Shown: positions 56,432 to 64,000 of the stretch, piece after piece
How the letters are laid out: every line of letters starts with the position of its first letter
How positions within the stretch are numbered: the stretch's first letter is position 1
NCBI GenBank assembly: GCA_037200985.1
Contig: JBBCGJ010000001.1
Coordinates: 844,756-908,755 of the forward strand
Reading direction: 5' to 3'
Source: Rhizomicrobium sp.
Lineage (GTDB): Bacteria > Pseudomonadota > Alphaproteobacteria > Micropepsales > Micropepsaceae
Length of the DNA: 64,000 nt
The notes under the pieces: generated by a model
Told to the model about the DNA's origin: nothing
The model's input: only the letters and a program-made list of their open reading frames with translations
The model's database searches: none
Position numbers and translations under genes: made by a program

Positions 56432-56729
56432 GTTCCGGGAAACGGTCATGGCGGACCTGCGGAAGAACCCCGGTTTCCGCGACGCCATGCTGCGCGAGGC
56501 GGTGGAGTCGCTGCTCAATGGCGAGTTGGCCGTCGGCAAGAGAATTCTGCGCGACTATGTCAACGCCACGATCGGATTCGAGAATCTCGCCAAGAAGGTG
56601 AAGATACCGCCGAAGAGCCTGATGCGGATGTTGGGCTCGTCCGGAAATCCGCAGATGAGCAATCTGTTCGCCATCATCGGCGCCTTGAAGGACCACGCCG
56701 GCATCGAGTTGCATCTCGCTGCCGAATGA
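56415..56729 (+). CDS. HigA-like antitoxin (HTH)
   Basis: Antitoxin of 104 aa. It has a helical N-terminus with FRETVMADLRKNPGFRDAML, an HTH-like stretch GFENLAKKVKIPPKSLMRMLGSSGNP (in two parts) and MSNLFAIIGALKDHAGIEL. It pairs with the upstream toxin gene. AAGGAGG precedes the ATG with correct spacing, and that ribosome site lies in the 3' end of the toxin gene. It appears intact. Confidence 0.9.
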   Translation: MPLTHEFRETVMADLRKNPGFRDAMLREAVESLLNGELAVGKRILRDYVNATIGFENLAKKVKIPPKSLMRMLGSSGNPQMSNLFAIIGALKDHAGIELHLAAE

Positions 56730-56781
56730 CCGCCGCACTGTCGTGATGCACCGGAACCGCCTCGGCCCAAGGATTGTCGAC

Positions 56782-57615
56782 ATGAGCGCAAACGCCGATC
56801 AGATCGAACATTGGAACGGGCCCGCCGGCCAGCGCTGGGCCGAGGCGCAGGACGCCATGGACCGTACCATGGCGTCCATCAGCGCGGCGCTTCTCGCCTT
56901 CGTCTCGGCGAAGCCGGGTGAGCGCATCCTCGATATCGGCAGCGGTTCGGGCGGCACGACACTGGAATACGCCAGGGCCGTCGGCGCAACGGGCCGCGCC
57001 GTCGGCGTCGACATTTCCCGGCCCATGCTCGCCGTCGCGCGCGCCCGCGCCGAAGCGGAGAGCTCCGCGGCCCGGTTCGTCGAGGCCGACGCCGCGGTGC
57101 ATCCCTTCGCGCCGGAATTCGACACTGTCGCGTCGCGCTTCGGCGTGATGTTCTTCGCCGATCCCGTCGCCGCCTTCGCGAATATCCGCAAAGCCTTGAA
57201 GCCCGGCGGCCGCCTCGCCTTTGTGTGCTGGCGCACGATGCCGGAGAATTTCTGGGCGGCCGCGCCCTTCGCCGCGGCGCGGCCCTTACTTCCCGAGCAG
57301 CCGGCGCCCGATCCGCACGCGCCCGGACCTTTCGCTTTCGCCGATCCGGCGCGCGCCGCGTCGATCCTCGAGGCGGCCGGCTTCAAGGCGGTCGAGGTCC
57401 AAAAGCTCGATACGGCGATGCATGTCGCGAAAACCGCCGCCGACGCGGCGCAGTTCTCGCTGTCCATCGGCCCGCTGTCGCGCGCCGCGAGCGGCGTGGA
57501 CGATGCCGTACGCGCGAAGATCGTCGAGGCCGTCACGGCCGCGATGGCGAAATACGAAACGCCCGACGGCGTTTCGCCTCCCGCCGCCTGCTGGCTGGTG
57601 CGCGCCCGGGTCTAA
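56782..57615 (+). CDS. class I SAM-dependent methyltransferase
   Basis: Methyltransferase of 277 aa. It begins SANADQIEHWNGPAGQRWAE, a pattern frequent in a UbiE-like group. Motif I is RILDIGSGSGGTTLEYA (about residues 48-64), then GVDISRPML, FGVMFFADPVAAF and LKPGGRLAFVCWR. The substrate is unknown. The start at 56782 is preferred to a GTG at 56743 that lies close to the antitoxin stop. Confidence 0.9.
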   Translation: MSANADQIEHWNGPAGQRWAEAQDAMDRTMASISAALLAFVSAKPGERILDIGSGSGGTTLEYARAVGATGRAVGVDISRPMLAVARARAEAESSAARFVEADAAVHPFAPEFDTVASRFGVMFFADPVAAFANIRKALKPGGRLAFVCWRTMPENFWAAAPFAAARPLLPEQPAPDPHAPGPFAFADPARAASILEAAGFKAVEVQKLDTAMHVAKTAADAAQFSLSIGPLSRAASGVDDAVRAKIVEAVTAAMAKYETPDGVSPPAACWLVRARV

Positions 57616-57644
57616 CCGCCGGTCCCGTCCTCGCTATTTGCGCG

Positions 57645-60152
<2,508 letters not shown>

Positions 60153-61355
60153 CTACTCCTGACGGGCGAATTGGCCGTCGTTGACATGAAACACGTCCGC
60201 GCGGCCGCCGAGGCCCGCGAACAGCGACAGATCGGTCCCCGTCATCCAGGCTTGCGCGCCCAGAGCCGCGATCTCCTCGAACAGCGCCGCGCGCCGGACG
60301 GCGTCGAGATGCGCCGCGATCTCGTCCAGCAGCAGGAGTGGGGCGTGGCCGCTCCGCGCCGCCGAAAGCTCCCAGGCGTCCGCGAGGACGATGGAGATCA
60401 GCAGCGCCTTCTGCTCGCCGGTCGAGCATTCGCGCGCATCGGCCCGCTTGGCGGTGTGGCGCACCGAAAGATCGGTCAGGTGTGGTCCGGCCGTCGTGCG
60501 CCCGGCCTCCGCGTCGCGCACCCGCGACCGCGCGAGTTTCTCGCGCAGCGCCTCGCGCGCGCCGTCGCCGAGCTCCGCCAGCAGCGCGTCGGTCTCGCCG
60601 TCCAGCGCGAGCTGCGCGCTCGGGAAGGCGCCGGCTTCGCCCCTTGCAACCAACGCATGGTTCAGCCGCTCGACCGTCTGCGCGCGGGAGACCGCCATCG
60701 CGATGCCGGCCTCGACCATCTCGGCTTCCAGTCCGTCCAGCCAGGCCGGATCGCGCGGCCCGAATTTGAGCAGCCGCGCCCGCTCGCGCATCGCGGTCTC
60801 GTAGCGCGTCGTGGTCCGCGCATGGCCGGCGTCGAAGCCGAGCACCAGCCGGTCGAGGAATTTGCGCCGCCCGCTCGCGCCCTCGATGAACAGCCGGTCC
60901 ATCGCCGGGGTCAGCCACAGCATCTGCACCAGCTCGCCGAGCTCGGATGAGTTCTGCGCCGGCGCGCCGTTCAGGCGCACCTGCCGCCGCTCCCCGCCAT
61001 TGGGTCCGAGCGTCAGCCCGGTCCCGATCTCGTAAGTCTCGCCCTGGCGCATCACCGTCGCCGCCACGGCCCACAGCGCATCGCTGGAGACGCTCGGCCC
61101 GCGCCGCACATGCTCGCCGAGCCTGGCGCCGCGCAGTCCGCGTCCCGGCGACAGCAGCGAGATCGCATCCAAAAGGTTTGTCTTGCCCGCGCCGTTCGGT
61201 CCCGCCAGCACCACCGGCGCGCCGCTCACGCCAAGCTCCGCTTCCGCGTAGGAGCGGAAATTGCGCAGCACCAGGCGCGTCACCGCCAGGCGCGCGGGCA
61301 TCGCGTCAAAGGCGGACGCCGCGCCGTCGGGGCGCTGTGTCGGCTGGGTGTCCAA
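60153..61355 (-). CDS. recF: DNA replication/repair protein RecF
   Basis: RecF of 400 aa, an SMC/ABC-type ATPase that loads RecA at gaps. Walker A is AGPNGAGKTNLLDAISLLSP (about residues 49-68), the signature is ECSTGEQKALLISIVLA, and Walker B is LLLLDEIAAHLD (about 340). The start is uncertain: a TTG at 61355 lies 2 bases after the dnaN stop; ATG at 61301 (MPARLAVTRLVLRNF) gives the usual family opening. It is in the dnaN-recF-gyrB unit. Confidence 0.95.
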   Translation of the reverse strand: MDTQPTQRPDGAASAFDAMPARLAVTRLVLRNFRSYAEAELGVSGAPVVLAGPNGAGKTNLLDAISLLSPGRGLRGARLGEHVRRGPSVSSDALWAVAATVMRQGETYEIGTGLTLGPNGGERRQVRLNGAPAQNSSELGELVQMLWLTPAMDRLFIEGASGRRKFLDRLVLGFDAGHARTTTRYETAMRERARLLKFGPRDPAWLDGLEAEMVEAGIAMAVSRAQTVERLNHALVARGEAGAFPSAQLALDGETDALLAELGDGAREALREKLARSRVRDAEAGRTTAGPHLTDLSVRHTAKRADARECSTGEQKALLISIVLADAWELSAARSGHAPLLLLDEIAAHLDAVRRAALFEEIAALGAQAWMTGTDLSLFAGLGGRADVFHVNDGQFARQE

Positions 61356-61357
61356 TC

Positions 61358-62479
61358 TCAGACCCGCATCGGCATGAGGACGTAGAGCCAGCGGGCATCG
61401 TCGCCGTCCTCGATGATGGTGGGCGAGCCGGCGTCCGACAGCAGGAAGCGGATGTCCTTGCCCTCGATCTGGCTCGTGATGTCGAGGAGATATTTGGCGT
61501 TGAAGCCGATCTCCATCGCCGGCGCGTTGTAGGTCGCGCTCAGTTCCTCGGTCGCCGTGCCGCTTTCCGGATTGACCACCGAGAGCGTCACCTTGTCCTT
61601 CGCCACCGACAGCTTCACCGCGCGCGTCTTGTCGGCGGAGATCGTCGAGACGCGGTCGACCGAATGGGAGAACTCCTTCGCCTCTAGCGCCAGCGCCTTG
61701 TCGTTGCCGGAGGGAATGATCCGCTGATAGTCCGGGAAGGTGCCGTCGATCAGCTTGGAGGTCAGCTCCACGCCGTTGAAGGTGAACTGGATCTTGGTGT
61801 CCGACAGCGAGATCTCGATCGCGCCGTCGGCGTCGTCGAGCAGCCGGCGCAGCTCGGTCACCGTCTTGCGCGGCACGATGATGCCCGGCATGTCGGCGGC
61901 GCCGTCCGGCAGGTCGAGTTCGAAGCGCGCCAGCCGGTGGCCGTCGGTCGCCGCGGCGCGCAGAACCTTGGTCTTGGCGTCCTTGGTGACGTGCATGTGG
62001 ATGCCCATCAGGTAGAACCGGGTCTCATCGCTCGCCATGGCGAAGCGGGTCTTGTCGATCAGCCGCTTCAAATCGTCCGCCGCGAGGCGGAAGCGGTGGG
62101 GCAGGGCGCCCGCCGCCATCTGCGGGAAGTCTTCCTTGGGCAGGCAGGCGAGCTCGAAGCGCACCGTGCCGGCCGAGACCGCAAGCCGTCCGCCCTCGCT
62201 GGTCAGAAGCTCCGCCTGCACCTGCGCGCCCTCCGGCAGCTTGCGCACGATGTCGTACAGCATGTGCGCCGGCGCGGTCGCCGAGCCGTTGCGCAGCACG
62301 TCCGCCGGAATGGCTTCCACGATCTCGATGTCGAGATCGGTGGCGGTCAGCTTGAGCTGGCTCTTGCCCGCTTCGATCAGGACGTTGGAGAGGATCGGAA
62401 TGGTGTTGCGGCGTTCGACGACACTCTGGACGTGGCTCAGCGCCTTCAGGAAGGCACCGCGTTCGACGTTGATTTTCAT
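61358..62479 (-). CDS. dnaN: DNA polymerase III beta sliding clamp
   Basis: Beta clamp of 373 aa, three clamp domains of about 120 residues each. It opens MKINVERGAFLKALSHVQSV and TIPILSNVLIEA, and ends YVLMPMRV with the canonical MPMR tail that forms the hydrophobic partner-binding pocket. The start at 62479 is the family N-terminus; the longer frame to 62593 crosses a leader. Its promoter is probably at 62594-62599. Confidence 0.98.
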   Translation of the reverse strand: MKINVERGAFLKALSHVQSVVERRNTIPILSNVLIEAGKSQLKLTATDLDIEIVEAIPADVLRNGSATAPAHMLYDIVRKLPEGAQVQAELLTSEGGRLAVSAGTVRFELACLPKEDFPQMAAGALPHRFRLAADDLKRLIDKTRFAMASDETRFYLMGIHMHVTKDAKTKVLRAAATDGHRLARFELDLPDGAADMPGIIVPRKTVTELRRLLDDADGAIEISLSDTKIQFTFNGVELTSKLIDGTFPDYQRIIPSGNDKALALEAKEFSHSVDRVSTISADKTRAVKLSVAKDKVTLSVVNPESGTATEELSATYNAPAMEIGFNAKYLLDITSQIEGKDIRFLLSDAGSPTIIEDGDDARWLYVLMPMRV

Positions 62480-62593
62480 CGTTCTCGCTGCAAGGTTTTG
62501 GGCCGCTGGAAAACCCCGGGCCCGGCCCCTGGGAGGGGGTCTGCAAGCCATTGATTTCCTTGAGCTTCCAGGCGGCCGGGACTCAGGTTTCAC

Positions 62594-62599
62594 AGTATA
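62594..62599 (-). promoter_or_regulatory. candidate -10 box of dnaN
   Basis: On the minus strand GCTATACTG contains TATACT at 62594-62599, about 115 bases upstream of the dnaN ATG; the -35 region (TTCGCC, 17 bases further) is poor. The 62480-62693 gap has no DnaA-box TTATCCACA and no ORF. Confidence 0.4.
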
Positions 62600-62693
62600 G
62601 CAAAAGCCCCGGAAAGGGCGAAGACATAATGTGCCCGCCGGGACCTTCCGGACAGGCCCGTCGGGGCGCGATTTCCGCCGTATTCCGGTCTCG

Positions 62694-64000
62694 TCAGGGC
62701 AGGATCCCGAAGCGTCGGAGGCGCAGGGCGAGGAACGGATCGAGGGCCGCGCCCAGGGCGCGATCGGCCGCGCCGTCCTCGCCCAGGCGGAGTTTCACCG
62801 CCGCTCTGAGCAGAAGCGCCTCGGCGCGGCGCGGCTGCTCGCCGAGGATCGCGTCCAGCGTCGCCAGCGCCGTGTCGAGCCTGCCTTGACGGAACTGGAC
62901 GAGTGCCAGCGAGCCGCGCGCGGCCAGGGAATTCGGCCGGTCCTTGAGCGCCGCCTCGCAATCCGCCTGCGCCGCGCCCAGTTCGCGATCCAGCAGGCCG
63001 CGCGTCCAGCACCGGTTGTTGAGCACGATGCCGGCGGCTTCGTCGGGCTGCGCCTGCGCCTTGGCGAGATAGCCGAGCGCTGCGTCATAGTCCTTTTCGT
63101 CCGTCTTGACGCTGGCGAGTTGCAGATAGGCGTCGCCGTCGCCCGCATCGATCGTCAACGCGGCCTCGATGTCGGCCTCGGCGTGGGCATATTGGGCGGT
63201 GTACCAATAGGCCGTGGCGCGTTCGAGATAGGCCGAGGCATAGCCGGGATCGAGCGCGATCGCCCGCGTCTCGTCGTCTATGGCGCCTTGCGGATCGCGG
63301 CACGCCAGATCGGAGAAGCCGCGGTGGTAATATGCCAGCCGGTCCTTGGCATCGGCCGCGATCGCGGCCGAAAAGATCGCGACGGCCTTGCGGCAATCGG
63401 CCCTTGTGCCGTCGAGATCGCCGACTTCGTTCTTCAGCCGCGCCCGCGCATTCAGCCAGCGGCCCTCGCTCGGCGCGGTGGCAACGGCCCGGTCGTAATC
63501 CGCCATGGCCGCGCCGTAGTCGCCGAGCGATTTGTGCAGGTCCGCCCGCGCGACGACGGGCGCCATGTCGTCCGGCGCCAGCGGCACGGCCTTGTCCCAA
63601 TCCGCGAAGGCGTCGGCATAGCGCCCGGAGCTGCGATAGCAGAAGCCGCGGTTGAGCAGGGCGAGCGACGAATTCGGCTCCAGCGCGAGGGAGGCGGTAT
63701 AGTCCTCGATCGCATGGCCGCAATCGTGGCTGGCGGTCCGCGCAAAAGCGCGCATGCGCAGGTCGAGCGCGGAGGGCGCCGCGATCGCGAAGGCGCGGTC
63801 GAAATCGGCGATGGATTGCGGATATTTGCGCTGGCGGAACAGCGCGACGGCGCGGTTGTAGAGCGCGGCGCGGTCGTTCGCGTCGACCCCGAGCGCCATT
63901 GTGTAGTCGGCGATGGCGGCGTCGAGATCGCCTTTGCGCTGATGGACGGTGCCGCGATTGTTGTAGGCGGCCGATTGCGGCTTGAGCGCGATCGCCGCCG
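62694..64000 (-). CDS. tetratricopeptide (TPR) repeat protein, N-terminus beyond window
   Basis: At least 435 residues of consecutive 34-residue TPR units, for example RAALYNRAVALFRQRKYPQSIADFDRA (in parts), RGFCYRSSGRYADAFADWDKAV and YLERATAYWYTAQYAHAEADIEAAL. The frame continues past 63899 to the edge (AYNNRGTVHQRKGDLDAAIADY), so the 5' end is missing. It is a protein-interaction scaffold of unknown partner. No signal peptide can be judged. It lies upstream of dnaN on the same strand, 215 bases away. Confidence 0.9.
   Translation of the reverse strand, partial: AAIALKPQSAAYNNRGTVHQRKGDLDAAIADYTMALGVDANDRAALYNRAVALFRQRKYPQSIADFDRAFAIAAPSALDLRMRAFARTASHDCGHAIEDYTASLALEPNSSLALLNRGFCYRSSGRYADAFADWDKAVPLAPDDMAPVVARADLHKSLGDYGAAMADYDRAVATAPSEGRWLNARARLKNEVGDLDGTRADCRKAVAIFSAAIAADAKDRLAYYHRGFSDLACRDPQGAIDDETRAIALDPGYASAYLERATAYWYTAQYAHAEADIEAALTIDAGDGDAYLQLASVKTDEKDYDAALGYLAKAQAQPDEAAGIVLNNRCWTRGLLDRELGAAQADCEAALKDRPNSLAARGSLALVQFRQGRLDTALATLDAILGEQPRRAEALLLRAAVKLRLGEDGAADRALGAALDPFLALRLRRFGILP

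Noticed and set aside
62480..62693. Possible replication origin upstream of dnaN
   Set aside because: No DnaA boxes or AT-rich unwinding region were seen; it looks like a normal leader and promoter.

Overview
This is a GC-rich chromosomal window from an alphaproteobacterium. The assignment rests on a ChvG/ChvI two-component pair, a DUF2794 protein, an IalB-like periplasmic protein, a Rhizobium-etli-type (ReAV) asparaginase, a clustered dnaN-recF-gyrB set, and intergenic palindromes of the kind common in Rhizobiales and related soil orders. Genus cannot be fixed by eye. There is no phage, transposase, integrase, CRISPR array, rRNA or tRNA that I can support. Coding density is high and no gene-free stretch exceeds 300 bases; the longest gap is about 286 bases at 25712-25997.

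Layout. 1-7.2 kb: chvG (cut by the left edge) and chvI, a methyltransferase, greA and carB. 7.3-13.2 kb: a minus-strand cluster encoding a Gld-like ABC system (ATPase, permease, GldG-like protein, DUF4340 protein) whose last gene is a Rieske oxygenase. 13.3-16.5 kb: TetR regulator, secreted SRPBCC protein, two tandem paralogous small membrane proteins, an O-methyltransferase and DUF2794. 16.5-25.7 kb: Bax inhibitor-1 protein, the YbbP/YbbA exporter divergent from arylesterase tesA, murJ, thpR, a zinc peptidase, pterin dehydratase, an MBL hydrolase and two small membrane proteins. 26-34.4 kb: TonB receptor, acs, a ParDE-type toxin-antitoxin pair, a CoA-transferase, and a DUF4287/creatininase/GNAT operon. 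34.4-39.9 kb: a small cluster (ArsR, GNAT, a 5-residue-repeat protein, DUF2569), a VOC protein, a TPP riboswitch with thiC, an isochorismatase-fold hydrolase and a secreted protein.

40-50 kb: orphan histidine kinase, GlsB/YeaQ protein, Nramp-related transporter, quinone oxidoreductase, DUF6491 protein, asparaginase, a SpoU-type RNA methyltransferase, a YadG/YadH-like exporter, an SDR plus DsbA-like isomerase pair, and an IalB-like protein. 50-57.6 kb: rlmN, wrbA with an Rrf2 regulator, SDR, AAA ATPase, a second isomerase, argG, a HigBA-like pair whose toxin gene is frameshifted, and a methyltransferase. 57.6-64 kb: gyrB, recF and dnaN, then a TPR protein cut by the right edge.

Most of the window is core metabolism and housekeeping. 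The features most worth a second look are palindromic repeats that abut start codons of three genes, a pentapeptide-periodic protein containing a perfect 45-bp tandem duplication, a Gld-type ABC system coupled to a Rieske oxygenase, a toxin gene restored to its family-like reading frame by removing one base, and several strong operator-like palindromes next to regulators. I did not find a clearly new multi-gene defence or biosynthetic system.
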